Shown here: in pieces, positions 1 through 7,169 of the stretch
Numbering within the stretch: the first letter of the stretch is position 1
Layout of the letters: every line of letters begins with the position of its first letter
Assembly (NCBI GenBank): GCA_026416215.1
Contig: JAOAFP010000014.1
Coordinates: 1-19,976 of the forward strand
Length of the DNA stretch: 19,976 nucleotides
From: Negativicutes bacterium
GTDB lineage: Bacteria > Bacillota > Negativicutes > SKW292
Direction of reading: 5' to 3'
The notes under the pieces: model-generated
What the model saw: only the letters and a program-made list of their open reading frames with translations
Told to the model about the DNA's origin: nothing
The model's database searches: none
Program-made: the position numbers and the translations under genes

Positions 1-461
1 CCCCTACCCTGTCCGAAGTGGAAGAGCTGACCGGTTGCGGCGCCGACGTCATTGCCCTCGACGCCACTGCCCGCACCCGTCCCGGCAGGGTTGCACTGCC
101 GGACATTGTCAAAACAATCAGGGCCCGCCATCCGCGACAGCTGCTGATGGCTGATATATCCACCCCGGCCGAGGCCAGGGATGCCGAACGGCTGGGTTTT
201 GATATGGTCGCCACCACCCTGTACGGTTACACCCGGGATACCGCCGGTCGCCACCTCTACGACGATGACTTCGCCTTTCTCCGTCAAGTGGTGGCCGCCT
301 GCCGGATGCCGGTAATCGCTGAAGGCAACGTCCTGACCCCTGAAGCCGCCCGCCGGACCATCGAGCTCGGCGCCTGGGCGGTGGTGGTGGGCGGGGCGAT
401 CACCCGCCCCCAGCATATCACCCGCCGGTTTGCCATGGCACTAACACCGGCTGCCCGCTGA
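1..461 (+). CDS. nanE: N-acetylmannosamine-6-phosphate 2-epimerase, 5'-truncated
   Basis: This is the C-terminal two thirds of a NanE-type TIM-barrel enzyme, which converts ManNAc-6-P to GlcNAc-6-P in sialic acid and amino-sugar catabolism in the cytoplasm. The open frame runs in from the window edge: the first full codons read PTLSEVEEL, which matches the family's ITPTLKEV segment, so the GTG at 18 is an internal codon and not a start. Family motifs seen in order are DVIALDAT, LLMADIST, the GFDMVATTLYGYT strand, PVIAEGNV and VVVGGAITRP near the end. The stop is TGA at 459-461. psuK follows after 55 bp on the same strand, so co-transcription is likely. No NanK or NanA partner is visible. The identification is strong; the missing N-terminus is due to the window edge. 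Confidence 0.93.
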   Translation, partial: PTLSEVEELTGCGADVIALDATARTRPGRVALPDIVKTIRARHPRQLLMADISTPAEARDAERLGFDMVATTLYGYTRDTAGRHLYDDDFAFLRQVVAACRMPVIAEGNVLTPEAARRTIELGAWAVVVGGAITRPQHITRRFAMALTPAAR

Positions 462-502
462 CAAATCGCCCTGCCCATTCCCTGCCGGCAGTTACCGGGC
501 GA

Positions 503-510
503 AGGGAGGA
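503..510 (+). promoter_or_regulatory. Ribosome binding site of psuK
   Basis: AGGGAGGA lies six bases before the ATG at 517 and supports that start. Confidence 0.75.
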
Positions 511-516
511 ACAATC

Positions 517-1485
517 ATGACTGGCAATCATTCCCATCCCGCCCCCTACGTAGTGGTGGTCGGCGGCGCCAATGTCGACATTCTCGGTTTTCCCCACAAC
601 AGACTCACCCTCAGGGATTCCAATCCCGGGCACGTGAAACTGGCCTGGGGGGGAGTGGGGCGCAACATCGCCGAAAATATCTGCCGGCTGGGGATAAAGT
701 GTTTCCTCATCACCATCCTGGGCAGGGATTTCTACGCCCGGCAGATAATTGAGCACGGCCGGCTGATTGGACTCGAAATACTGACCCCCCAATTACCGCC
801 GGACGCGATAACCTCATCCTATATCGCCCTGCACGACGAAACTGGCGACATGGCGGTGGCCCTGGCCTGCATGGACGCGTACGACAACTTCCCCGCCGGG
901 TTTATCCTCGACCACCGCGATCTGATCGCCGGAGCCGCCTGTCTGGTGGTGGACGGCAACATCCCCGCACCCATTCTGACCTTGATCTTCGATTTATACC
1001 GGGGGCCGGTTTATTATGACCCGGTGTCCACCGCCAAAGCGGAAAAGGCCCGGGCGGTGCTGGGCAGATTTCACTGCATAAAGCCCAACCGCCACGAAGC
1101 CGAGGCCCTATCCGGCTTGAGAATTGCCGACGACGGCGATTTGGCTGCCGCCGCCAGCCATTTTCTTGAACTGGGGGTTAACAGGGTATTTTTGACCCTC
1201 GATCGCCACGGGCTGTTTTTTGCTGATCGCCAGCAAAGCCGGCGGCTGGTCCTGCCTCCGCCGGAGGTGGTAAATGCTACCGGTGCCGGCGATGCGTTCG
1301 TCGCCGGGCTGGTGGTGAGCCACCTGCACCAGCTGAACCTGTGTGACACGGCGGCGTTTGCCACTGCCTGCTCGGTCTGCGCCCTCCGCCATTTTGAAAC
1401 TATAAACCCCAGTCTCAGCTTTGAACTGGTGGCCCAAACTTTGGAGGAACTCAATGAACACCTGCGAATTTTGCCGGCTGAGTGA
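517..1485 (+). CDS. psuK: Pseudouridine kinase (PfkB/ribokinase family)
   Basis: The product (322 aa) is a PfkB-family kinase that phosphorylates pseudouridine to pseudouridine 5'-phosphate, the first step of pseudouridine breakdown. The N-terminal GGANVDILG strand is followed by the DSNPG motif (residues 34-38) and GGVGRNIAEN (45-54), both typical of PsuK. The kinase signature NATGAGDAFVAGL is at 253-265, with Asp259 as the expected catalytic base. CIKPNRHEAEALSG (187-200) is the other conserved PfkB block. The sequence aligns along its length with what I recall of E. coli PsuK (YeiI). The stop codon lies 32 bp inside psuG, and this overlap with the enzyme of the next step strongly supports the assignment over ribokinase or IolC. 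Confidence 0.93.
   Translation: MTGNHSHPAPYVVVVGGANVDILGFPHNRLTLRDSNPGHVKLAWGGVGRNIAENICRLGIKCFLITILGRDFYARQIIEHGRLIGLEILTPQLPPDAITSSYIALHDETGDMAVALACMDAYDNFPAGFILDHRDLIAGAACLVVDGNIPAPILTLIFDLYRGPVYYDPVSTAKAEKARAVLGRFHCIKPNRHEAEALSGLRIADDGDLAAAASHFLELGVNRVFLTLDRHGLFFADRQQSRRLVLPPPEVVNATGAGDAFVAGLVVSHLHQLNLCDTAAFATACSVCALRHFETINPSLSFELVAQTLEELNEHLRILPAE
1443..1447 (+). promoter_or_regulatory. Ribosome binding site of psuG, decides its start
   Basis: GGAGG sits six bases before the ATG at 1454. It makes that codon, rather than the upstream in-frame ATG at 1421, the likely start of psuG. Confidence 0.8.
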
Positions 1486-2386
1486 CGAAGTCTCCCGGGC
1501 GCTGGCTGACAACCGGCCGGTGGTCGCCCTCGAATCAACCATCATTGCCCATGGCATGCCCTATCCGCAAAATATTGAAACCGCCCTGCAGGTTGAACAG
1601 GCTGTCCGGGACCAGGGAGCAGTGCCGGCCACCATCGCCGTTCTCGGCGGCAAGCCAATTGTGGGACTCACGGCGGAAGAAATCGATTACCTCGGCCGTC
1701 GCGGCCGTCAGGTGAGCAAAGTCTCCCGCCGTGACCTTCCTTTGATTGTCGCCGCCCGTGCCGACGGGGCCACCACGGTGGCCGGAACAATGATCATCGC
1801 CGCCCTAGCCGGCATCCCGGTTTTTGCCACCGGCGGCATCGGCGGCGTCCACCGTGGAGGCGAAAAAACCTTCGACATTTCCGCCGACCTGACTGAACTG
1901 GCCCGGACCAGCGTCGCCGTTGTCTGTGCCGGAGCCAAGTCGGTGCTGGATCTGCCCCTGACCCTGGAATACCTGGAGACCCAGGGCGTGCCGGTGATCG
2001 GCTACCAGACTGATGAGCTGCCGGCCTTTTACACCCGCAGCAGCGGGCTGAACCTCGGCTGCAGGGCCGAAACCCCCGAACAGCTGGCGGAGATCATCGC
2101 CTGCAAATGGCGGCTGGGCCTCAGCGGCGGAATAGTAATCGCCAACCCGGTTCCGGAACAATACTCTCTCGACCCGGACCTGATCAACCGGGCGATCGAT
2201 TCCGCCCTGGCCGAAGCCGCCGCGGCCGGCGTCGCCGGCAAGGAATTAACCCCGTTCCTACTGGCCAGAATCAAGGATATAACCGCTGGCCAGAGCCTAA
2301 CGGCCAACATCCAGCTGGTGCTGAACAACGCCCGTCTGGCCGCCCGCGTCAGTGCCGCCCTGGCCGATCTGGACGGCCGGAAATAG
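1454..2386 (+). CDS. psuG: Pseudouridine-5'-phosphate glycosidase
   Basis: This enzyme (310 aa) cleaves the C-C glycosidic bond of pseudouridine 5'-phosphate to uracil and ribose 5-phosphate. All active-site residues known from E. coli PsuG are found at a constant offset of minus four: Glu27 (ALESTIIAHGMP), Lys89 (VSKVSRRDLP), Asp145 (DISADLTEL), Lys162 (CAGAKSVLDLP) and Asn285 (TANIQLVLNNA). The glycine-rich TGGIGGVHRG segment (127-136) is also typical. The length equals the family norm. An in-frame ATG at 1421 would add 11 residues but has no ribosome binding site. The gene overlaps psuK by 32 bp, so the two form a translationally linked pair. No dedicated nucleoside transporter is visible next to it. 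Confidence 0.96.
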   Translation: MNTCEFCRLSDEVSRALADNRPVVALESTIIAHGMPYPQNIETALQVEQAVRDQGAVPATIAVLGGKPIVGLTAEEIDYLGRRGRQVSKVSRRDLPLIVAARADGATTVAGTMIIAALAGIPVFATGGIGGVHRGGEKTFDISADLTELARTSVAVVCAGAKSVLDLPLTLEYLETQGVPVIGYQTDELPAFYTRSSGLNLGCRAETPEQLAEIIACKWRLGLSGGIVIANPVPEQYSLDPDLINRAIDSALAEAAAAGVAGKELTPFLLARIKDITAGQSLTANIQLVLNNARLAARVSAALADLDGRK

Positions 2387-2422
2387 CCCGGCCGGAAAAG
2401 CAGCCGGCGAAACCAAATTTTC

Positions 2423-2452
2423 TTGACAGTAACCCTCCCGGTCGCCTAAGCT
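2423..2452 (+). promoter_or_regulatory. Probable sigma-A promoter of dinB
   Basis: A perfect TTGACA at 2423-2428 is followed after 18 bp by a weak -10 element TAAGCT (2447-2452). The LexA box starts just downstream, over the expected transcription start. The weak -10 makes the exact position uncertain. Confidence 0.55.
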
Positions 2453-2456
2453 CTTT

Positions 2457-2472
2457 TCGAACAAATGTTCGA
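2457..2472. promoter_or_regulatory. LexA operator (SOS box) of dinB
   Basis: TCGAACAAATGTTCGA is a near-perfect palindrome containing CGAAC-N4-GTTCG (2458-2471), the Gram-positive LexA/DinR operator. It lies between the promoter and the dinB start, placed to block RNA polymerase. SOS control of dinB is the usual arrangement, so sequence and context agree. Confidence 0.92.
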
Positions 2473-2479
2473 GAGAGAA

Positions 2480-2488
2480 AGGGGGAGG
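2480..2488 (+). promoter_or_regulatory. Ribosome binding site of dinB, decides its start
   Basis: The purine-rich GGGGGAGGG stretch lies about six bases before GTG 2495. The alternative ATG at 2465 lies inside the LexA box and has no Shine-Dalgarno sequence at the right distance, so GTG 2495 is preferred. Confidence 0.7.
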
Positions 2489-2494
2489 GTTACC

Positions 2495-3748
2495 GTGTCA
2501 ATCCGCACTATCCTGCACTGCGACCTGGACAATTTTTACGCCAGTGTCGAAAGCCTGGCCAGCCCTGAGCTGCGTAGCCGGCCGCTGGCGGTGTGCGGCC
2601 GCACCGAGCTGCGGCAGGGGATTGTTCTGGCCAAAAACCAGCTGGCAAAAAAATTCGCCGTAAAGACCGGCGACACCATCTGGCAGGCCCGGCAAAAGTG
2701 CCCGCAGCTGGCCATCGTCCCGCCGCGGTTTGGCCTGTACTGGCAGTTTGCCCGGGCCGCCCGCGACATCTACCTCCGCTTCACTGATCAAGTGGAATGT
2801 TTTGGCATTGACGAGAGCTGGCTGGATGTAGGCGGCAGCCGGCTGCTGTTCGGCGACGGCCTGGTCATCGCCCGGCAGATCAGGCGGATGGTCAGACGTG
2901 AACTGGGAATCACCGTGTCGGTCGGGGTGAGTTTCAACAAGGTTTTCGCCAAGCTGGGCAGCGAACTCAACAAGCCCGACGGCATCGCCCAAATCTCCCC
3001 CGACAATTTCCGCCGGCTGGTCTGGCCGCGGCCGGTGACCGATTTGCTGTACGTCGGCCGGGCCGCCGGCAACAAACTGCACCGCCTGGGCATCGACACC
3101 ATCGGCCGGCTGGCCGCCGCTCCGCCTGCCGTTTTGCAACAGCTGCTGGGCAGGTGGGGGCTGACCCTTTACCGCTATGCCCACGGCCAGGACCACTCGC
3201 CGGTCCTCCGTCACGATCTGCCGCTGGCAGCCGGCAGTGTCGGTCACTCTCTGACCACCCACCGCGACATGACCAGCGCCGAAGACGTCAGGGCGGTTTT
3301 GTTGCTGCTGGCCGACAGCGTTGCTTTCCGCCTGCGCCGCCTTGGCCTGAGCGGCCGGACGGTGAGCGTCGGCCTGCGTTACAGCGACCTCAGCCGCACC
3401 AGCCGGCAGACCACCCTCGCCCGTCCGACCGACCTCGCCGCCATTATTGCCGAGACTGCCCTTCCTCTTGTCGCCGCCAATGGTGCCGTTCACCGTCCGC
3501 TGCGTTCGCTCGGCCTGCAGGTAAGCAACCTCCAGCCCACTCCCCGCTGCCAGCCGGTCATCGATATGGCCGACAGCGACCGGCCGGCCCCGGACAATAG
3601 CCGCCACCAGCGGCTGGCCCACGCCACCGACCGTCTCCGGCAGCGCTTCGGCCCGCAGATCATCCGCCCGGCCCTTCTACTCGGCCACGACCTCACCCAG
3701 GGGTTTCCGGCCGGCGAGCACCTGGTATATCCGGCCGCCCGTCACTAA
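2495..3748 (+). CDS. dinB: Y-family DNA polymerase IV
   Basis: This is an error-prone translesion polymerase (417 aa from GTG 2495). Palm residues are present: Asp10 in CDLDNFYASVE and the Asp106-Glu107 pair in GIDESWLDV. The signature VSVGVSFNKVFAKLGSELNKPDG follows at about 141-163, then the helix-hairpin-helix thumb (DLLYVGRAAGNKLHRLGI) and the little-finger domain. The C-terminal tail with RLRQRFGP matches other Pol IV proteins, but where most carry a QLxLF-type beta-clamp peptide this one reads CQPVIDMAD, a poor match. The gene stands alone with its own promoter and LexA box, and a strong terminator follows 23 bp after the stop. The polymerase call is firm; the start choice rests on the ribosome binding site. 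Confidence 0.94.
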   Translation: MSIRTILHCDLDNFYASVESLASPELRSRPLAVCGRTELRQGIVLAKNQLAKKFAVKTGDTIWQARQKCPQLAIVPPRFGLYWQFARAARDIYLRFTDQVECFGIDESWLDVGGSRLLFGDGLVIARQIRRMVRRELGITVSVGVSFNKVFAKLGSELNKPDGIAQISPDNFRRLVWPRPVTDLLYVGRAAGNKLHRLGIDTIGRLAAAPPAVLQQLLGRWGLTLYRYAHGQDHSPVLRHDLPLAAGSVGHSLTTHRDMTSAEDVRAVLLLLADSVAFRLRRLGLSGRTVSVGLRYSDLSRTSRQTTLARPTDLAAIIAETALPLVAANGAVHRPLRSLGLQVSNLQPTPRCQPVIDMADSDRPAPDNSRHQRLAHATDRLRQRFGPQIIRPALLLGHDLTQGFPAGEHLVYPAARH

Positions 3749-3771
3749 ACTGCCGAATCGGATGAATAATC

Positions 3772-3800
3772 AAAAAAACCGCCTTCCAGGCGGTTTTTTT
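3772..3800. terminator. Bidirectional intrinsic terminator between dinB and the chemoreceptor gene
   Basis: A7-CCGCCT (3772-3784), loop TCC, AGGCGG-T7 (3788-3800) forms a 13-bp perfect hairpin with a 7-base T run on each strand. It can end dinB on the plus strand and the convergent mcp transcript on the minus strand. Confidence 0.93.
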
Positions 3801-3999
3801 CTCTATGGTCGACAGACATCGCGCGAATTGGCAATTACCGTTCCACGGACCGATCTGGTTTATGACCCTGTCCGTTCACGCCCCGGCCCGGCCGCCGTCG
3901 CGAGAATGTAGCCGCCGGCCGGATCCGGACGGCCATCTGCAACCCCGGGCCGGCCACAGCCTCCCGCCCGGCCTGAACCCCTCGTCCCTGCGTCTATTC
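3801..3999. other. Intergenic stretch without a recognisable gene
   Basis: This GC-rich spacer lies between the terminator and the end of the chemoreceptor gene. An open frame begins at 3805 on the plus strand, but it has no Shine-Dalgarno sequence, looks low-complexity (Pro/Arg rich) and runs into the mcp coding region. A short inverted repeat AATTG-G-CAATT is at 3826-3836, and GC-rich palindromic words (GGCCGGATCCGG) are at about 3917-3928. It is probably the 3' untranslated part of the mcp transcript. Confidence 0.5.
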
Positions 4000-5724
4000 T
4001 CACAAACTGAACCGTCCGACCACTTCCCGCAGTTCGGACGCCACTCCGGCCAGGCTGCGGCTGGATGATGCGATTTCCTGCATCGCCGCCGACACTTCCT
4101 CCACGGCTGCCGATACCTCCTGTGCCTGCCTGGCCACCTCTTCGCTCCCCCCCTCGATGTCTTTGATCGAGTAAACCATGCGCTGACTGTTGCTGGCCAT
4201 ATCGTCGATGGCTGACGATACCTCCTTCAATTGCAGATTGATGCCAGCCACTGCCGTGGCAATCGCACTGAAACGCCCGGCCGCCGCCGACACCACGTCA
4301 GTGCCGGTCCGGACTTCGTTTGCTCCCTGTCTCATGGCCTCCACTGCCGTCTCGGTGTCGCGCTGGACATCAACAATCAGCCCGGCGATTTGCTTGGCCG
4401 CCTCCTGTGACTGTTCAGCCAGCTTGCGTACCTCCTCGGCCACCACGGCGAACCCCCGTCCCTGCTCTCCCGCCCGGGCGGCCTCGATGGCGGCATTTAG
4501 TGCCAACAGGTTGGTCTGGGCAGCAATGGTAGCTATGGTGTTGACAATTTGACCTATAGCCTGCGACTGTTCGCCCAGCTTGTTGATCACGCCGGACAGG
4601 TTGTCTACCGCGGTCTGGATTGAATTCATCTGTCTGATCGCCACCTCAGCCGCCTTGCCGCCCTCGTCGGCGTCCCTGACCATCCGCCCGGAATCGCTAG
4701 CAATGTTGTTGGCGGTGGCGGCGATTTCCTCCACGGCCGCCGAGATCTGCTCGACGATCGACGAGGTTTCGCCGATGTTGCGGCTCTGGCGGCGGGAAGC
4801 CCCGACAATCTGCTCAACCGACCGGGCCGCCTGGCCACCGGACTGTGCCGACTGCTCCGACGAGGCAGTCAGTTGTTGACTGGCCGCCGCTACCTGCTGA
4901 GCATTATTAGTTACGGTACCCAGCAGATGACTTATATTGTCCCGCATTTTCTGAAGAGATCTCCCCATGCTGGCAAGCTCGTCGCGATACCTGCGGAACT
5001 TTTCCGGTATGCTCACCGAAAAATCGCCGGCCGCCATCCTGTCGATAACGGCCGAGTTGGCGGCAACCGCTCTGGATATGTTGCGTGCCACAATCAGGCA
5101 GAATACCAGCAGCACTGCCAGCGTCACCACGGCCAGCCCCACAAACAGCCATAGTGAACGCCGCATTTGCTGATCGGCCCGGCTGTCAATCTGAGATACG
5201 CTGGTTTCAATGAACTTCCCGTAATCGCGCAGTGTGGCCTGCAAATCGTTCAGCACCGGCAGGGTTGATGTCTCAAACAACCTGTACGCTTCGCGTTTTT
5301 TCCCAGCCCTGAGAAGTTCGAAGACCTCAGTCCGCGCCTTGCCGTAAAGTGCCGACTGTTCGTCGATCCGCCGGAGGAATTCGCGATCTTCGGCCGAGAC
5401 GCCGCGTTCCTTCAGCCGGGTCAGAATTTCGCCGGCCAGTTTGACCCGCTTGTCAATATCTTCCCAGGCGGCCTTCTCGGTCGCGCTGTTATCGGTGGAA
5501 AAGAGTAAGCCGAGAGAGGCCTGTATTCCCCGGTAGCACAGCCTCAGTTCCTTGATGTCGCTGACCGGCATCACCCCGGAACTGTACATTTCATCCTGAT
5601 TGTTCATAGCCGCCCGCAGGTCGACATAAGCCAGGCCGCAAAGGGCAGCCATGCCGATCACCACGAAGGAAAACATCAGACAAAATTTGCCTTTGATCGG
5701 CAGATCGTAAAGCCAGTTCATCAT
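4000..5724 (-). CDS. Methyl-accepting chemotaxis protein
   Basis: This membrane chemoreceptor (574 aa) signals to the CheA/CheW array. TM1 is at about 13-33. A periplasmic four-helix-bundle-like sensor of about 155 residues follows, then TM2 at about 191-213, a HAMP linker (214-265) and a long cytoplasmic coiled coil. The signalling hairpin is seen as [20 protein letters not shown] then [19 protein letters not shown], with its tip near residues 420-424. No C-terminal NWETF-type CheR/CheB tether is present. ATG 5724 is preceded by GGAGG at seven bases. The gene is monocistronic, converges on dinB and faces the long minus-strand operon upstream. The ligand cannot be read from the sequence. Confidence 0.95.
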   Translation of the reverse strand: MMNWLYDLPIKGKFCLMFSFVVIGMAALCGLAYVDLRAAMNNQDEMYSSGVMPVSDIKELRLCYRGIQASLGLLFSTDNSATEKAAWEDIDKRVKLAGEILTRLKERGVSAEDREFLRRIDEQSALYGKARTEVFELLRAGKKREAYRLFETSTLPVLNDLQATLRDYGKFIETSVSQIDSRADQQMRRSLWLFVGLAVVTLAVLLVFCLIVARNISRAVAANSAVIDRMAAGDFSVSIPEKFRRYRDELASMGRSLQKMRDNISHLLGTVTNNAQQVAAASQQLTASSEQSAQSGGQAARSVEQIVGASRRQSRNIGETSSIVEQISAAVEEIAATANNIASDSGRMVRDADEGGKAAEVAIRQMNSIQTAVDNLSGVINKLGEQSQAIGQIVNTIATIAAQTNLLALNAAIEAARAGEQGRGFAVVAEEVRKLAEQSQEAAKQIAGLIVDVQRDTETAVEAMRQGANEVRTGTDVVSAAAGRFSAIATAVAGINLQLKEVSSAIDDMASNSQRMVYSIKDIEGGSEEVARQAQEVSAAVEEVSAAMQEIASSSRSLAGVASELREVVGRFSL

Positions 5725-5781
5725 CAGTCAGCCTCCATTCATTTTGCCTTGTACATGGCAGCCGCCCGCCCCGCACCGGGC

Positions 5782-5870
5782 TTTTCTCCCTCAGTCCGCA
5801 AAACGCGCAGGGGCCGGGAGCACTGTAGTCGCGCCTGACCCTGCTTGGCATTTTTCTCTATCAGTCCGCA
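5782..5870. repeat. Short direct repeat at the end of the MFS gene
   Basis: TTTTCTCCCTCAGTCCGCA (5782-5800) and TTTTCTCTATCAGTCCGCA (5852-5870) are 19-mers that differ at two positions and are spaced 70 bp apart. The second copy contains the stop codon of the MFS gene. It may be a small duplication; no function is evident. Confidence 0.55.
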
Positions 5871-7084
5871 GAATCCTGCTCCGCGACCGGAGCCAGAAAG
5901 CGTCCGGCTGTCTTTCGGCCGGCCAGAAACCAGTTGCCCAGCAGCAGGGCCAGCGCCGCCAGCGTCAATCCCAAGCTGGCGGCAACCAGCCAGTAGATGC
6001 CGAAGGCGTCAATCAGCACCCCGCCGGCTGTGCCGCCAATAATCACCGCTACATTGAGATACACCGCATCGCTGACCGCCATGGCGGTGGTGCGCAGTTC
6101 CGGCGGCGCAACGGCGTATATATAGTTGCGAAACGAGGTTATAAACAGTCCGTAGCCGATACCCTCGCAAACTGCCGCCACCACCACTGCCTGCGGGGTG
6201 CGAAACAGCAAAATGATAATAAACCGCAGAGCATAGGCCACCACCGCCGCCGTCAACACCCGCTTGGCACTCCACCGCCTTAGTAGCCAGACCGACAGAA
6301 ACATGGTGGGAACCTCGCTGCCGGCACTGAACAGGTAATTGAACCCAAGCATGATCACGTCGCCGCCGCTGTCCTTCATCAGCAGTGCCACGAAGTTGTA
6401 GGCGGTCTGCTCGCCCATGAACAGCAAAAAGGCCACTGCCACGATAAAAACGTAGCTTTTTACCCTAAGCAGCCGCCCCAGTGCCGTCCTCAGCCTTATT
6501 CCCTCCTTTTCCGCTGCCACCGGCCGGGCGTCGGGAGTGATGGCAGCCGCCGCCACCAGTGCAGCTGCATAGCCGGCACAAATGTAAAATATCACCGTAA
6601 AACCAAATTTGTTTATCAAAAAAGCGGTAAACAGGGCGTTCAGCGCCCAGCCCAGTGAACCGAACAGCCGGATTGTGCCGTATCTCTTTTCGGCCCGGCT
6701 ACGGGCCAGGAAATGAAATATCCACGAATCGATGATGGCCGACAGGGGGGACTGGAGAAAACCAATGGCCGCCATCACCGCGTACAGGGCTGCCTGACCG
6801 GTCCAGCGGGGAAAACTGGCAATGGCCGCAGCCACTGCGATTATTATCGCAATGTAGACCGGCCTTCTCGCCCCGATCTTGTCGCAAAGAAATCCCAGCA
6901 GGTACTGGCCGGCAATCGCCGAGCAGGTGTAAACTGCCATAAGCGCCCCCAGCCCGGTGGCACTTACACCCCTCTCCTCCCGCAGGAACATTACATAATA
7001 GCAGTTGAAAGCTGAAAACATCCCCCAATGGAGGACGGCCATCAGCCGAAACCTGACCATTGGGGGATGAAAATTACCGTTCAT
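5861..7084 (-). CDS. MFS transporter
   Basis: This is a 407-residue major facilitator with about twelve hydrophobic helices in two halves, separated by a charged loop near residues 183-201 (TPDARPVAAEKEG). The segment YGTIRLFGSLGWALNALFTA and the cytoplasmic loop CDKIGARRP fit the MFS_1-like / phenylpropionate-permease and nucleoside-symporter type. The substrate cannot be deduced. It is the last gene of the minus-strand series and lies 85 bp after the glycerate kinase gene, with a GC-rich hairpin in the gap, so it may be expressed less or separately. ATG 7084 has only a distant GGAG; ATG 7060 is an alternative. Confidence 0.85.
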   Translation of the reverse strand: MNGNFHPPMVRFRLMAVLHWGMFSAFNCYYVMFLREERGVSATGLGALMAVYTCSAIAGQYLLGFLCDKIGARRPVYIAIIIAVAAAIASFPRWTGQAALYAVMAAIGFLQSPLSAIIDSWIFHFLARSRAEKRYGTIRLFGSLGWALNALFTAFLINKFGFTVIFYICAGYAAALVAAAAITPDARPVAAEKEGIRLRTALGRLLRVKSYVFIVAVAFLLFMGEQTAYNFVALLMKDSGGDVIMLGFNYLFSAGSEVPTMFLSVWLLRRWSAKRVLTAAVVAYALRFIIILLFRTPQAVVVAAVCEGIGYGLFITSFRNYIYAVAPPELRTTAMAVSDAVYLNVAVIIGGTAGGVLIDAFGIYWLVAASLGLTLAALALLLGNWFLAGRKTAGRFLAPVAEQDSAD

Positions 7085-7118
7085 TGATGTTTCTGGTCTC
7101 CGATTTTCAGTTGGTACC

Positions 7119-7160
7119 GGCCGCAGTGCTCAGCCGGCAGCGGCGGCCGGCACTGCGGCC
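7119..7160. repeat. Inverted repeat between glycerate kinase and MFS genes
   Basis: GGCCGCAGTGC (7119-7129) pairs perfectly with GCACTGCGGCC (7150-7160) across a 20-base GC-rich loop. No T run follows on the minus strand, so it is not a standard intrinsic terminator. An mRNA-stabilising or processing hairpin is possible. Confidence 0.7.
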
Positions 7161-7169
7161 CGGCCTGCC

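Noticed and set aside
517..1485. PfkB kinase read as IolC (5-dehydro-2-deoxygluconokinase) because iol genes are in the window
   Set aside because: The DSNPG and GGVGRNIAEN motifs and the overlap with psuG identify it as pseudouridine kinase; the iol genes are 15 kb away on the other strand.
2498..3622. A 374-codon open frame on the minus strand, antisense to dinB
   Set aside because: It lies within a clearly conserved gene on the other strand, is low-complexity (Gln, Ala and Val rich), matches no known family and has no convincing ribosome binding site. Long antisense frames are common in GC-rich DNA.
3805..4068. Small plus-strand open frame after the dinB terminator
   Set aside because: No ribosome binding site, low-complexity product, and it overlaps the conserved 3' end of the chemoreceptor gene.
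5766..5788. GCCCG-CGGGC followed by TTTTCTC as an intrinsic terminator
   Set aside because: The T run is on the plus strand, where no gene ends nearby; for the minus-strand MFS transcript the orientation is wrong.
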